NCBI RefSeq assembly: GCF_900199455.1
Contig: NZ_FZQR01000016.1
Span: 54,266 to 118,265 of the forward strand
Direction: 5' to 3'
From: Mesorhizobium carmichaelinearum
GTDB lineage: Bacteria; Pseudomonadota; Alphaproteobacteria; Rhizobiales; Rhizobiaceae
DNA: 64,000 nt
Both the position numbers and the translations under genes were made by a program. The notes under the pieces were generated by a model, which saw only the letters and a list, made by a program, of their open reading frames with translations, did not search any database and was not told the DNA's origin. The first letter of the stretch is position 1; each line of letters opens with the position of its first letter. This document shows, piece by piece, positions 16,949-27,830 of the stretch.

Positions 16949-17914
16949 ATGGTCACTGTCCTCGACACGATCGCCAACGCGCCGCGGCTGCGGCACCCCG
17001 AGAAGGCGCACAAGCCCGACCAGGAGGTGCTGCGCAAGCCCGACTGGATCCGCGTCAAGGCGCCGGTCTCGAAGGGTTACGCCGAGACACGCGAGATCGT
17101 GAAATCGCACAAGCTGGTGACGGTCTGCGAAGAGGCCGGCTGCCCAAACATTGGCGAATGCTGGGAAAAGAAGCACGCCACCTTCATGATCATGGGCGAG
17201 ATCTGCACGCGCGCCTGCGCCTTTTGCAATGTCGCCACCGGCATTCCGACCGCGCTCGATGCCGATGAGCCAGCGCGCGTCGCGCATGCCGTCAAGCAGA
17301 TGGGCCTTAGCCACGTCGTCATCACCTCGGTCGACCGCGACGATCTCGCCGATGGCGGCGCACAGCATTTCGCCGAAGTCATTCGCGCCATCAGGGCGGC
17401 GACGCCCTCAACGACGATCGAAATCCTGACGCCCGATTTCCTGCGCAAGGATGGTGCGCTCGAAGTCGTCGTGGCGGCCAAGCCCGACGTCTTCAACCAC
17501 AATCTCGAAACCGTGCCGTCGAACTATCTGACGGTCCGCCCGGGCGCCCGCTACTTCCACTCGATCCGGCTGTTGCAGCGGGTCAAGGAACTCGATCCGT
17601 CGATCTTCACCAAGTCCGGCATCATGGTCGGCCTGGGCGAGGAGCGGAATGAAATCCTGCAGCTGATGGACGATTTGCGTTCGGCCAATGTCGACTTCAT
17701 GACCATCGGCCAATATCTGCAGCCGTCGAAGAAGCACCATCCGGTGATCCGCTTCGTCACTCCCGAGGAGTTCAAGTCCTTCGAGACCATCGGCCGGACA
17801 AAGGGTTTCCTGCTGGTGGCATCGAGCCCGCTGACGCGCTCATCGCACCATGCCGGCGACGATTTCGCCCGGCTGCGCGCGGCGCGGGAAGCACAGCTCA
17901 GAAAAACCAGCTGA
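16949..17914 (+). CDS. lipA: Lipoyl synthase
   Basis: Radical-SAM enzyme that inserts two sulfurs into protein-bound octanoyl chains, completing lipoate on the E2 and PdhB lipoyl domains. Both iron-sulfur clusters are marked: auxiliary-cluster cysteines in VCEEAGCPNIGECWEKK and the radical-SAM CTRACAFCNVATG near residue 85. The C-terminal serine cluster ligand lies in SSPLTRSSHHAGDDF. At 321 residues it is of normal length. Its position after lpdA makes a functional set with the pyruvate dehydrogenase genes. Confidence 0.97.
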   Translation: MVTVLDTIANAPRLRHPEKAHKPDQEVLRKPDWIRVKAPVSKGYAETREIVKSHKLVTVCEEAGCPNIGECWEKKHATFMIMGEICTRACAFCNVATGIPTALDADEPARVAHAVKQMGLSHVVITSVDRDDLADGGAQHFAEVIRAIRAATPSTTIEILTPDFLRKDGALEVVVAAKPDVFNHNLETVPSNYLTVRPGARYFHSIRLLQRVKELDPSIFTKSGIMVGLGEERNEILQLMDDLRSANVDFMTIGQYLQPSKKHHPVIRFVTPEEFKSFETIGRTKGFLLVASSPLTRSSHHAGDDFARLRAAREAQLRKTS

Positions 17915-17926
17915 CAACCCGTCTTC

Positions 17927-18382
17927 ATGCCGAAATTCGAAGCCACCCGTCGCGTCGCCCATACGCCGGAAGAAATGTTCAGGCTGGTCGCCGATGTCGA
18001 GGCTTACCCGCAATTCCTGCCGCTGTGCGAGGCGCTGGCCGTGCGCTCTCGCAAAGAGCGCGACGGCCGCACCATTCTCCTCGCCGACATGAGCATCGGC
18101 TACAAAGCGATCCGCGAGACCTTCACTACGCAGGTGCTACTGAAGCCCGACGAGAAGACCATCGACGTCAAATATATCGACGGCCCGTTCAAATACCTCA
18201 GCAACATCTGGCGCTTCGACCCGGCCGATAGCGGTTGCGAGGTCCACTTCTTCATCGACTATGAGTTCAAGAGCCGCATTCTCGGCGTGCTGATGGGAAC
18301 GATGTTCGACCGCGGCTTCCGCATGTTTTCCGAGGCCTTCGAGAAGCGTGCCGACATCATCTACGGGGTTAAGCCGGCCTGA
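17927..18382 (+). CDS. RatA/COQ10-like ubiquinone-binding START-domain protein
   Basis: A 151-residue single-domain protein: MPKFEATRRVAHTPEEMFRLVADVEAYPQFLPLCEAL is the START/polyketide-cyclase opening, with FTTQVLLKPDEKTIDVKYIDGPFKYLSNIWRF and FFIDYEFKSRILGVLMG after it. Homologues bind ubiquinone and assist respiration (Coq10 role); the name RatA toxin is from the Escherichia coli member. Starts 13 bases after lipA, the usual alphaproteobacterial order. The respiratory role is inferred from the family. Confidence 0.85.
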   Translation: MPKFEATRRVAHTPEEMFRLVADVEAYPQFLPLCEALAVRSRKERDGRTILLADMSIGYKAIRETFTTQVLLKPDEKTIDVKYIDGPFKYLSNIWRFDPADSGCEVHFFIDYEFKSRILGVLMGTMFDRGFRMFSEAFEKRADIIYGVKPA

Positions 18383-18405
18383 CGCCATCGCGGTGAATCC
18401 GTGCC

Positions 18406-18888
18406 TTATCCAAACGCGCGCAGGCCGAGCTGCAGCGCGTGTCTCACCGTCTCGTGGCGGATGAATTCGCGGCCCTTGTGGCCAAACAGCTGGCGCTCGG
18501 CGACAACCGGCTGGCCGGCCAGGGCAAGGCCGAACCAGACGAGACCGACCGGCTTGTCAGCTGAACCGCCGCTTGGACCGGCAATGCCGGTAACGGCAAG
18601 AGAAAGGCTCGCGCGCGAATGCGTCAGCGCGCCGGCCGCCATCTCCAGCACTGTTTCGCGCGACACAGCTCCATGCGCGTCGAGCGTTTCGGCGGAAACG
18701 CCGAGCATCTCCATCTTGGCTTCGTTGGAATAGGTGATGAAGCCGCGGTCGACCACGGCGGAGGAGCCGGCAATGTCGGTGAGCGCGGCGATGATCAGGC
18801 CGCCGGTGCAGCTTTCGGCTGTCGCCAGCATGATGCCACGTTGCTGGCAGGCCAGCAGCAGGGCGTTTGCGAGTTCGGCGTTGCTCAT
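18406..18888 (-). CDS. CinA C-terminal family nicotinamide-nucleotide amidohydrolase
   Basis: A 160-residue stand-alone CinA-C domain: TAESCTGGLIIAALTDIAGSSAVVDRGFITYSNEAKMEMLGV and AVTGIAGPSGGSADKPVGLVWFG are the diagnostic blocks, including the catalytic Ser region. The activity is deamidation of nicotinamide mononucleotide in NAD salvage (PncC type). It overlaps the end of ispDF by four bases (ATGA) and is convergent with the RatA-like gene. Confidence 0.88.
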   Translation of the reverse strand: MSNAELANALLLACQQRGIMLATAESCTGGLIIAALTDIAGSSAVVDRGFITYSNEAKMEMLGVSAETLDAHGAVSRETVLEMAAGALTHSRASLSLAVTGIAGPSGGSADKPVGLVWFGLALAGQPVVAERQLFGHKGREFIRHETVRHALQLGLRAFG

Positions 18889-20108
18889 TCCGGCACCTCG
18901 CCGGGGAACACCACGCTGGCGGTGGCGATCGCCGCGATGCCTTCCTCGCGGCCGACGAAGCCGAGCTTCTCATTGGTTGTCGCCTTGATCGAGATGCGAT
19001 CGGCGGAAATCCCCAGCATCTGCGACAGGGCTGCCGTCATCGCCTCGCGGTGCGGCCCGACGCGCGGCGCCTCGCAGATCAGTGTGATGTCGGCATTGGC
19101 GATGCGTCCGCCGCGTTCGCGCACCACTTTGGCCGCATGCTCGACGAAGATCCGCGACGCAGCACCCTTCCACTGCGGATCCGACGGCGGAAAATGCGTG
19201 CCGATGTCGCCGGCGCCGCAGGTCGCCAGCAGCGCGTCGGTCAAAGCGTGCAGGCCGACATCGGCATCGGAATGGCCGGACAGTTTTTTGCCGTGCGGAA
19301 TGGCGACGCCGCACAGGGTGACATGGTCGCCGGGCTCGAAGGCGTGGACGTCGTAGCCGTTGCCGGTACGGATGTCGGGGAAGTGTGTACGTTCGCTGGA
19401 AAGCCGCTGGTGCGCCATGGCGATGTCCCGTGCCCAGGTGAGTTTGACATTGTCCGGCGAGCCGGGAACGAGCTTGACTGGAATATGCGCCCATTCGGCG
19501 ATGGCCGCGTCGTCGGTGAAGTCCAGCCGGCCCAGCTGATGGGCCTTGTCGTGTGCGGCAAGGATTGGCCCATAGGGAAAACCTTGTGGCGTTTGCGCCG
19601 CATGCAGCCCGCTGCGGGAAACGGTTTCCGCGACGACGCCGGCAGCCGACTCGCGCTTCAGCGTGTCGGCGACGGGCAGGGCGGGCAACGCCCCCTCGTT
19701 CTCGCCAATGGCGGCGATGGTGCGGTCGATCAACTCCGCGTCGACGAACGGTCGGACGGCATCGTGAATCAGAACCTGATCCGGCGCGTGGTCTTTGAGC
19801 GCAAGCAGCCCCAGCCGGACGGACTCCTGCCTGGTCGGTCCGCCAATGACGGCGGTGACACGCTCAGCCTGGGTGCCCGCCGCTTGCCGGAACAGTTCGT
19901 GGTCGTCGGCGTGGATGGCGACGACAATCCGGCCGGTTCGCGGATGGGCCAGAAACATCTCCAGCGTATGTGCAATGACGGCGCGGCCACCGATGTTCTG
20001 GTACTGCTTGGGCCCGTTGGCCTGTCCGGCACGAGCGCCGCGGCCGGCGGCGACGATCACCACCGCAACCCCACCTGTCGCGCTCGCGTTTTCACTTCCG
20101 TCAGTCAT
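18885..20108 (-). CDS. ispDF: Bifunctional IspD/IspF isoprenoid enzyme
   Basis: Fusion of two non-adjacent steps of the methylerythritol phosphate pathway. The IspD half (about 10-235; VVIVAAGRGARAG and the DAVRPFVD motif) makes CDP-methylerythritol; the IspF half (about 245-405; GNGYDVHAFEPGDHVTLCGV, GHSDADVGLHALTDALLATCGAGDIG) makes the cyclodiphosphate with a Zn site. I prefer the ATG at 20108 (407 residues), because the upstream extension to 20156 reads through a palindromic repeat at 20123-20168. Confidence 0.96.
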   Translation of the reverse strand: MTDGSENASATGGVAVVIVAAGRGARAGQANGPKQYQNIGGRAVIAHTLEMFLAHPRTGRIVVAIHADDHELFRQAAGTQAERVTAVIGGPTRQESVRLGLLALKDHAPDQVLIHDAVRPFVDAELIDRTIAAIGENEGALPALPVADTLKRESAAGVVAETVSRSGLHAAQTPQGFPYGPILAAHDKAHQLGRLDFTDDAAIAEWAHIPVKLVPGSPDNVKLTWARDIAMAHQRLSSERTHFPDIRTGNGYDVHAFEPGDHVTLCGVAIPHGKKLSGHSDADVGLHALTDALLATCGAGDIGTHFPPSDPQWKGAASRIFVEHAAKVVRERGGRIANADITLICEAPRVGPHREAMTAALSQMLGISADRISIKATTNEKLGFVGREEGIAAIATASVVFPGEVPE

Positions 20109-20122
20109 GGCGATTGGCTTAG

Positions 20123-20168
20123 CGCACGATCCCCAAAAGTGTAATTGGTTTTCCAAAAAGATCGTGCG
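20123..20168. repeat. 46-base palindromic intergenic repeat, copy 1
   Basis: Perfect 9-base ends CGCACGATC and GATCGTGCG enclose an AT-rich core with CAAAAGTG and GGTTTTCC. The element at 30483-30528 has the same total length, the same core words and different outer arms. This layout is that of the short palindromic repeats scattered between genes in Rhizobiales. It lies just upstream of ispDF. Confidence 0.7.
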
Positions 20169-20274
20169 TCAAATTTGAACTCCAAAGCGTCTTGAAGGAC
20201 GCGCGGCGCCCTGGTTGCGGCAAAAATCGAAGGCCGGGATTTTCCCAATTGCGCCTTAATGTGGCGTCATTCCG

Positions 20275-20315
20275 CGTTGCACATTGCGGCCGATATGGCT
20301 AGAGAATGTGCAACG
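20275..20315. promoter_or_regulatory. Perfect 11-base inverted repeat upstream of dusB-ntrBC
   Basis: CGTTGCACATT (20275-20285) and AATGTGCAACG (20305-20315) are exact inverted repeats separated by 19 bases, ending 24 bases before the dusB start. The TGCAC/GTGCA half-sites resemble NtrC half-sites, although canonical NtrC sites have a much shorter spacing. Autoregulation of nifR3-ntrBC by NtrC is known in rhizobia; assigning this site to NtrC is inference. Confidence 0.5.
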
Positions 20316-20339
20316 AATGGACATGCTTGGTTTTTGTGC

Positions 20340-21368
20340 ATGGTTAACCTGACCAAATTGGCCGCGCCTCTCGGCGTCGGCGGCGTGGAAATCCGCAATC
20401 GCGTATTCCTCGCACCGATGTCGGGCATCACCGACGAGCCTTTCCGGCGACGCGCCCATGCGCATGGCGCGGGCCTGGTCGTGTCCGAAATGGTGGCAAG
20501 CGGCGAACTCGCCAAGGGCAGGGCCGGCTTCGACCTGCGCATACGTCATTCCGGCCTGCCCGTCCATATGGTGCAGCTGGCTGGCCGCGAAGCGGCACAC
20601 ATGGCCGAAGGCGCGCGCATCGCCGCCGGCGAGGGCGCCGACATCATCGACATCAATATGGGCTGTCCGGCCAAGAAGGTCACCGGCGGTTATGCCGGTT
20701 CGGCATTGATGCTGGATCTCGACCATGCGCTGTCGCTGATCGAGGCCGTGGTTGGCGCGGTCAAAGTGCCGGTGACGGTCAAGATGCGGCTCGGCTGGGA
20801 CGAGGGCGCGCTCAATGCGCCCGTCCTGGCGCGCCGTGCCGAGCAGGCGGGCGTCAAGATGGTGACGGTGCACGGCCGCACGCGCTGCCAGTTCTATCAG
20901 GGCAAGGCCGACTGGCGTGCCATCGCCCGCGTCAAGGAAGCGGTGTCGATTCCCGTCGTTGCCAATGGCGATGTCTGCTCCCCGGCCGACGCAGCCGCCA
21001 TTCTCGACCAATCCGGCGCCGATGCCGTGATGGTCGGCCGTGCCCATTATGGCGCGCCTTGGATCGCCGGTGGCATCGCAGCCGTAGCCGCAGGCAAAAC
21101 GGTGACCGACCTGCCTCAGACTCCCGCGGCTCTGGCCGACTATATCGTCGCCCACTACGAGGACATGCTGGCGCTTTATGGCGTCGAGAGCGGCCTACGC
21201 CAGGCGCGCAAGCATCTGGGCTGGTATCTCGATCGCCATGCCGTCGGCGTCGCCGATGACGACCGAAAAGCGATCATGACCACGTTCGAGCCGGCCCGTG
21301 TCATTGCCTTGCTGCGAAATGTGTTCTCGCGTGATCCGCAATCCTTGAACCTGCGGAGCGCCGCATGA
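20340..21368 (+). CDS. dusB: tRNA-dihydrouridine synthase (NifR3/DusB type)
   Basis: FMN enzyme that reduces specific uridines in tRNA to dihydrouridine. Conserved blocks: RVFLAPMSGITDEPFRR, INMGCPAKKVTGGYAGSALM with the catalytic Cys, VTVKMRLGWD, MVTVHGRTRCQFYQGKADW and VVANGDVCSPADAAAIL. I chose ATG 20340 (MVNLTKLA, 342 residues); the frame is open to 20259, which would run through the inverted repeat. It leads the classic rhizobial nifR3-ntrB-ntrC operon and overlaps ntrB by four bases. Confidence 0.93.
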   Translation: MVNLTKLAAPLGVGGVEIRNRVFLAPMSGITDEPFRRRAHAHGAGLVVSEMVASGELAKGRAGFDLRIRHSGLPVHMVQLAGREAAHMAEGARIAAGEGADIIDINMGCPAKKVTGGYAGSALMLDLDHALSLIEAVVGAVKVPVTVKMRLGWDEGALNAPVLARRAEQAGVKMVTVHGRTRCQFYQGKADWRAIARVKEAVSIPVVANGDVCSPADAAAILDQSGADAVMVGRAHYGAPWIAGGIAAVAAGKTVTDLPQTPAALADYIVAHYEDMLALYGVESGLRQARKHLGWYLDRHAVGVADDDRKAIMTTFEPARVIALLRNVFSRDPQSLNLRSAA

Positions 21369-22503
21369 ACGCCACCGCTGGCCAAGGCATCGAGACGCCG
21401 AATGCCGCCCAGATCGTCCTCAACACGATCCGGCGCCCGGTGATCATGATCAGCGAGGAAGGGTTCATCACCTTCGCCAATGCCGATGCCGAGGACTTCT
21501 TTCGCTCCAGCGCAACCATGCTGGCGCGCAACACTCTGTCCAAGCTGATCCCCTTCGGCAGCCCGCTGCTGACGCTGGTCGATCAGGTGCGCGAGCGCCG
21601 GGCTCCGGTCAACGAGTACCGCGTCGATGTGTCGTCGCCACGCCTCGGCATCGAGAAGGTCGTCGATCTCTATGTCGCGCCGGTACCGGAATTCCCGGGC
21701 TCCGTCGTGGTCATGTTCCAGGAGCGGTCGATGGCCGACAAGATCGACCGCCAGATGACGCATCGCGGTGCGGCGCGCTCGGTGACCGGCCTGGCGGCGA
21801 TGCTCGCCCATGAAATCAAGAACCCGCTCTCCGGCATTCGCGGCGCCGCGCAACTGCTCGAACTATCCGCCTCCGACGAAGACCGTGCGCTGACCCGACT
21901 GATCACCGACGAGACGGACCGAATCGTCTCGCTGGTTGATCGCATGGAGGTGTTTTCCGACGAGCGGCCGATCGATCGCTATCCCGTCAACATCCATGTC
22001 GTGCTCGACCATGTGAAGGCGATCGCAAAGAACGGTTTTGCCAAGAGAATCAAGATGTTGGAGGACTATGATCCATCATTGCCTCCGGTATTCGCCAATC
22101 GTGACCAGCTGATCCAGGTGTTCCTGAACCTGGTCAAGAACGCCGCCGAGGCAATCGGCAGCGACCCACAGGGCGAGATCGTGCTGTCGACCGCCTTCCG
22201 GCCGGGCATTCGCGTTTCGGTTCCAGGCACACAGGACCGCGTCTCGTTGCCGCTGGAGTTCTGCGTGCGCGACAATGGCTCCGGCGTCTCGGAGGATATT
22301 CTGCCGATCCTGTTCGATCCCTTCATCACCACCAAGCCGAACGGCTCGGGGCTGGGGTTGGCGTTGGTCGCCAAGATCGTCGGCGAGCATGGCGGCATCA
22401 TCGAATGCGATTCGACCCCACGCGGAACCACCTTCCGCATCCTGATGCCGGCCTGGAAGGAAACGCCGTTCGGCGCTGAAGAAGACGGTGAAGGAGACCG
22501 CAA

Positions 22504-22507
<4 letters not shown>
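21365..22507 (+). CDS. ntrB: Nitrogen regulation sensor histidine kinase NtrB
   Basis: Cytoplasmic kinase/phosphatase that controls NtrC according to PII signalling of nitrogen status. N-terminal PAS domain (IRRPVIMISEEGFITFANADAEDFF, about 20-120), H-box LAHEIKNPLSGIRGAAQLLE with the phospho-His near residue 150, N-box FLNLVKNAAEAIG, G boxes VRDNGSGVSEDIL and PNGSGLGLALVAKIVGEHGG. At 380 residues it is typical. No membrane segments. Four-base overlaps with dusB and ntrC indicate one transcript with coupled translation. Confidence 0.96.
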
Positions 22508-23964
<1,457 letters not shown>

Positions 23965-24044
23965 GCTCTGATCTGACGCACTCTTTTCAGGGGACTGAGC
24001 GGCGAAACATTTCCGCCATTGTCACACTTGTTGCATAATCGCCA

Positions 24045-24054
24045 CAATGCGTTG
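24045..24054. promoter_or_regulatory. Candidate NtrX-type site upstream of ntrY
   Basis: CAA-TGCG-TTG lies 39 bases before the ntrY start and fits the CAA-N3-5-TTG pattern described for NtrX binding. The word GTTGCATA also occurs twice here (from 24030 and from 24051). The motif is short and could occur by chance; autoregulation of ntrYX is inference. Confidence 0.25.
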
Positions 24055-24092
24055 CATAGATCGGACGCAATCATTGGCTCCCAGACGGCGAC

Positions 24093-26378
24093 ATGGCTCC
24101 GCAGGCACCTGTACTCAACCAACCGCTTTTCAGCGAACCCGGCGCGCGCGACGGACGCCGCCTGCTGGCGCTGCCCGGCGTCGTGGCGGTCGTCGGCGCG
24201 CTGGTCATGGCGGCCATTTCGTTCACCATCCTGGTCGGCGCGACGCCGATCGCGCCTGACGCCAGGACGACCTGGGCGCTGATCGCGCTCAACGCCGCCT
24301 TCGTACTTTTCCTCAGCGCGCTGGTCGGACGCGAAGTGCATCGCATCGTCATGGCGCGCCGGCATGGCAAGGCGGCCTCGCGGCTGCATGTGCGCATCGT
24401 CGCCATGTTCGCGCTGGTTGCCGCCATTCCCGCCATCATGGTTGCGATCATCGCCTCGATCACGCTCGATATCGGCCTCGACCGCTGGTTCGAGATCCGC
24501 ACCAAGACGATCGTCAATTCCTCGCTGTCGATCGCCGATGCCTATGTTCAGGAAAATGCCCGCAATTTGCAGGGCACGACGTTGTCGATGGCCTATGACC
24601 TCGATGCGTCGCGCACGCTCTACGGCCTTGATCGCACAGGCTTTCTCGACCTCCTGAACAAGGAGGCGGTGGGCCGGTCGCTGGCCCATGCGGCGCTGAT
24701 CAAGCCCGACGGCTCGTTCGTCATGAGCGCCAAGACGGATGCCGACTTCGCCATGCCGGAACCGCCGGAAGGCTCAGTCAGCAGCGCCACCGAAGGAAAA
24801 CCGGTGCTGATCGAGCCGCGCACCCGCAACATCATGGGCGCCATCGTCAAGCTGCGCGAGATCGAGGGCCTCTACCTCTACACCATCCGCCTTGTCGATC
24901 CCGAGGTGATCAAGGCGCGGCAGATCGTCAGGTCCAACACCGACGAATACCGCAATCTCGAAGACAACAGGCGCACCTCGCAAGTGGCCTTCGCGCTGCC
25001 CTACCTATCGCTGACCCTGATCATCATCCTGTCAGCAATCTGGACCGGCATTGCCGTCGCCGACCGTCTCGTGCGGCCCATTCGCCAGCTTATCGGTGCT
25101 GCCGATGAGGTGGCGACCGGCAATCTCGACGTCGCGGTTCCCGTCAGGCCTTCGGACGGCGATGTCGCTTCGCTCGGCGATACCTTCAACAAGATGTTGC
25201 TGGAGCTCAAATCGCAACGCAACGAGATCCTGTCGGCAAAAGACCTGATCGACGAGCGGCGGCGCTTTTCGGAGGCCGTGCTCGCGGGCGTCACCGCCGG
25301 CGTCATCGGCGTCGATCCCTACGGCATCGTCACCATCGTCAACCGTTCGGCCGAATCGATGCTGGCCATCTCCGCCAGCGCCGCGCTCGGGCAGAACCTT
25401 TCCGCCATTCTGCCGCATGTCGGCCGCGTCTTCGAGATCGGCCGCCAGTCGGGCAAACCCGTCTACCGCGAGCAGGTGACATTCTTCCGCGCCGGCACCG
25501 AGCGCACCTTCAACGTGCAGATCACCATCGAGGCGGGCGACGACGGTTCGGAGGAAAAATCCTACGTCGTGACGGTCGACGACATCACCGATCTGGTTCA
25601 GGCGCAGCGTTCTTCTGCCTGGGCGGATGTGGCGCGCCGCATCGCCCACGAGATCAAGAACCCGCTGACGCCGATCCAGCTTTCGGCCGAGCGCATCAAG
25701 CGCCGCTATGGCAAGGTCATCACTGAGGACCGCGAGGTTTTCGACCAGTGCACCGACACCATCATCCGGCAGGTGGAGGACATCGGCCGCATGGTCGACG
25801 AATTCTCCGCCTTCGCGCGCATGCCCAAGCCCGAGATGAAGGCCATCGATCTGCGCGAATCGCTACGCGAGGCGTCGTTCCTGGTCGAAGTCAGCCGCGC
25901 CGACATCACCTTCGAGCGGGTGTTCGGCAACGAACCGCTGAAGGGCACCTTCGACAGCCGCCTTTTGGCGCAGGCGTTCGGCAATGTGATCAAGAATGCC
26001 GCCGAGGCCATCGACGGGCTGGAACAGAAGGACGGTTCGCACGGCATAATCCGGATTCAAGCCGGCCGTCACAATGGCGCGATTCGAATCGACGTCATCG
26101 ACAATGGCAAAGGCTTGCCGCGCGAGAATCGCCAACGGCTGCTCGAGCCCTATATGACCACACGCGAGAAGGGCACCGGACTTGGTCTCGCTATCGTCAA
26201 GAAGATCGTGGAGGACCATGGTGGCAGGCTGGAACTTCATGATGCACCTGCGGATTTCCATGGTGGGCGCGGTGCGATGATCAGCATCATCCTGCCGCTC
26301 GCGGCTGCCATGCCGTTGCGCGGTGAAGCCAAGACGGAACACGAAAGAGAAACTGAAAAGGTCGGTAATGGCGTCTGA
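24093..26378 (+). CDS. ntrY: Nitrogen/redox sensor histidine kinase NtrY
   Basis: Membrane kinase of the NtrYX pair, linked in rhizobia and Brucella to nitrate and redox responses. Membrane segments at about 28-50, 62-82 and 100-122, an extracytoplasmic region, another membrane segment (ALPYLSLTLIIILSAIWTGIAVADRL, about 305-328), HAMP (RPIRQLIGAADEVATGNLDVAVP), PAS (about 375-490), H-box AHEIKNPLTPIQLSAERI near 520, and ATPase boxes ending GTGLGLAIVKKIVEDHGGRLEL. At 761 residues it is full length. It overlaps ntrX by 11 bases. Confidence 0.95.
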   Translation: MAPQAPVLNQPLFSEPGARDGRRLLALPGVVAVVGALVMAAISFTILVGATPIAPDARTTWALIALNAAFVLFLSALVGREVHRIVMARRHGKAASRLHVRIVAMFALVAAIPAIMVAIIASITLDIGLDRWFEIRTKTIVNSSLSIADAYVQENARNLQGTTLSMAYDLDASRTLYGLDRTGFLDLLNKEAVGRSLAHAALIKPDGSFVMSAKTDADFAMPEPPEGSVSSATEGKPVLIEPRTRNIMGAIVKLREIEGLYLYTIRLVDPEVIKARQIVRSNTDEYRNLEDNRRTSQVAFALPYLSLTLIIILSAIWTGIAVADRLVRPIRQLIGAADEVATGNLDVAVPVRPSDGDVASLGDTFNKMLLELKSQRNEILSAKDLIDERRRFSEAVLAGVTAGVIGVDPYGIVTIVNRSAESMLAISASAALGQNLSAILPHVGRVFEIGRQSGKPVYREQVTFFRAGTERTFNVQITIEAGDDGSEEKSYVVTVDDITDLVQAQRSSAWADVARRIAHEIKNPLTPIQLSAERIKRRYGKVITEDREVFDQCTDTIIRQVEDIGRMVDEFSAFARMPKPEMKAIDLRESLREASFLVEVSRADITFERVFGNEPLKGTFDSRLLAQAFGNVIKNAAEAIDGLEQKDGSHGIIRIQAGRHNGAIRIDVIDNGKGLPRENRQRLLEPYMTTREKGTGLGLAIVKKIVEDHGGRLELHDAPADFHGGRGAMISIILPLAAAMPLRGEAKTEHERETEKVGNGV

Positions 26379-27729
26379 TATTCTCATCGTCGATGACGAG
26401 GAAGACATCCGCGAGCTCGTCGCAGGCATCCTGAGCGACGAAGGTCACGAAACCCGTACGGCATTCGATGCCGACAGCGCGCTGGCAGCAATAGCTGATC
26501 GTGCGCCGAGGTTGATTTTCCTCGACATCTGGCTGCAGGGCTCGCGTCTGGACGGCCTGGCGCTGCTCGACGAGATCAAGACCATGCATCCTACGCTGCC
26601 GGTGGTGATGATCTCCGGCCACGGCAACATCGAGACGGCGGTCTCGGCCATCCGCCGCGGTGCCTATGATTTCATCGAGAAGCCGTTCAAGGCCGACAGG
26701 CTGATCCTCATTGCCGAGCGCGCGCTGGAAACCTCGAAGTTGCGGCGCGAGGTTTCCGACCTCAAGCAGCGCAGCGGCGAGACCTTCGACCTGATCGGCA
26801 TGTCGTCGGCGATGAGCCAGTTGCGCCAGACCATCGAGCGCGTCGCGCCGACCAACAGCCGCGTGATGATCATTGGCCCTTCGGGCTCGGGCAAGGAACT
26901 GGCGGCGCGCGCCATCCACACGCTGTCGGCGCGCAAGGGCGCGCCGTTCGTGACGCTGAGCGCCGCCAACATCACGCCCGAGCGCATGGAGATCGAGCTG
27001 TTCGGCACCGAATCGAATGGCGTCGAGCGCAAGGTCGGCGCGCTGGAAGAGGCCCACCGCGGCATTCTCTACATCGACGAAGTGGCCGACATGCCGCGCG
27101 AAACGCAGAACAAGATCCTGCGCGTGCTGGTCGAGCAGCAGTTCGAGCGGGTGGGGGGCACAAAGCGGGTCAAGGTCGACGTCCGCATCATCTCCTCGAC
27201 CTCGCAGAACCTGGAAGCCATGATCGCCGACGGACGTTTCCGCGAGGATCTCTACCACCGCCTGGCGGTGGTTCCGGTCATGGTGCCGGGGTTGGCCGAG
27301 CGACGCGAGGATATTCCCTATCTCGTCGACAATTTCATGAAACAGATCGCCCGCCAGGCCGGCATCAAGCCGCGCCGCATCGGCGACGACGCGCTGGCCG
27401 TGCTGCAGGCACACAACTGGCCGGGCAACGTCCGCCAGCTGCGCAACAATGTCGAGCGGCTGATGATCCTGGCGCGCGGCGACGACGTCGATGCGCCGAT
27501 CACCGCGGACCTTCTGCCGTCCGAGATCGGCGATGTCATGCCGCGCACGCCGAATCAATCCGACCAGCACATCATGGCGCTGCCGTTGCGCGAAGCGCGT
27601 GAACAGTTCGAGAAGGACTATCTGATCGCCCAGATCAACCGCTTTGGCGGCAACATCTCGAAGACAGCCGAGTTCATCGGCATGGAACGTTCCGCCCTGC
27701 ACCGCAAACTGAAGTCGCTGGGCGTCTGA
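26368..27729 (+). CDS. ntrX: Response regulator NtrX
   Basis: Partner of NtrY. Receiver domain with phospho-Asp 53 (LIFLDIWLQG), AAA+ domain with Walker A GPSGSGKE and Walker B GILYIDEVADMP, and a Fis-type helix-turn-helix at the end (GNISKTAEFIGMERSALHRKLKSLGV). The GAFTGA loop of sigma-54 activators is absent: the corresponding segment reads FGTESNGVERKVGALEEAHRG. This is the usual alphaproteobacterial form and suggests control without sigma-54. Start at 26368, overlapping the ntrY stop; 453 residues. Confidence 0.95.
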   Translation: MASDILIVDDEEDIRELVAGILSDEGHETRTAFDADSALAAIADRAPRLIFLDIWLQGSRLDGLALLDEIKTMHPTLPVVMISGHGNIETAVSAIRRGAYDFIEKPFKADRLILIAERALETSKLRREVSDLKQRSGETFDLIGMSSAMSQLRQTIERVAPTNSRVMIIGPSGSGKELAARAIHTLSARKGAPFVTLSAANITPERMEIELFGTESNGVERKVGALEEAHRGILYIDEVADMPRETQNKILRVLVEQQFERVGGTKRVKVDVRIISSTSQNLEAMIADGRFREDLYHRLAVVPVMVPGLAERREDIPYLVDNFMKQIARQAGIKPRRIGDDALAVLQAHNWPGNVRQLRNNVERLMILARGDDVDAPITADLLPSEIGDVMPRTPNQSDQHIMALPLREAREQFEKDYLIAQINRFGGNISKTAEFIGMERSALHRKLKSLGV

Positions 27730-27830
27730 CGCGCGCGATGTCCATTCAGTCGCGTGTGGGCCAACCATTTGCCGGTTACGGCAGCGGCGGAATCGCATAA
27801 GACAGCCCGAGAATTTCCCAGGGGTCGCCA

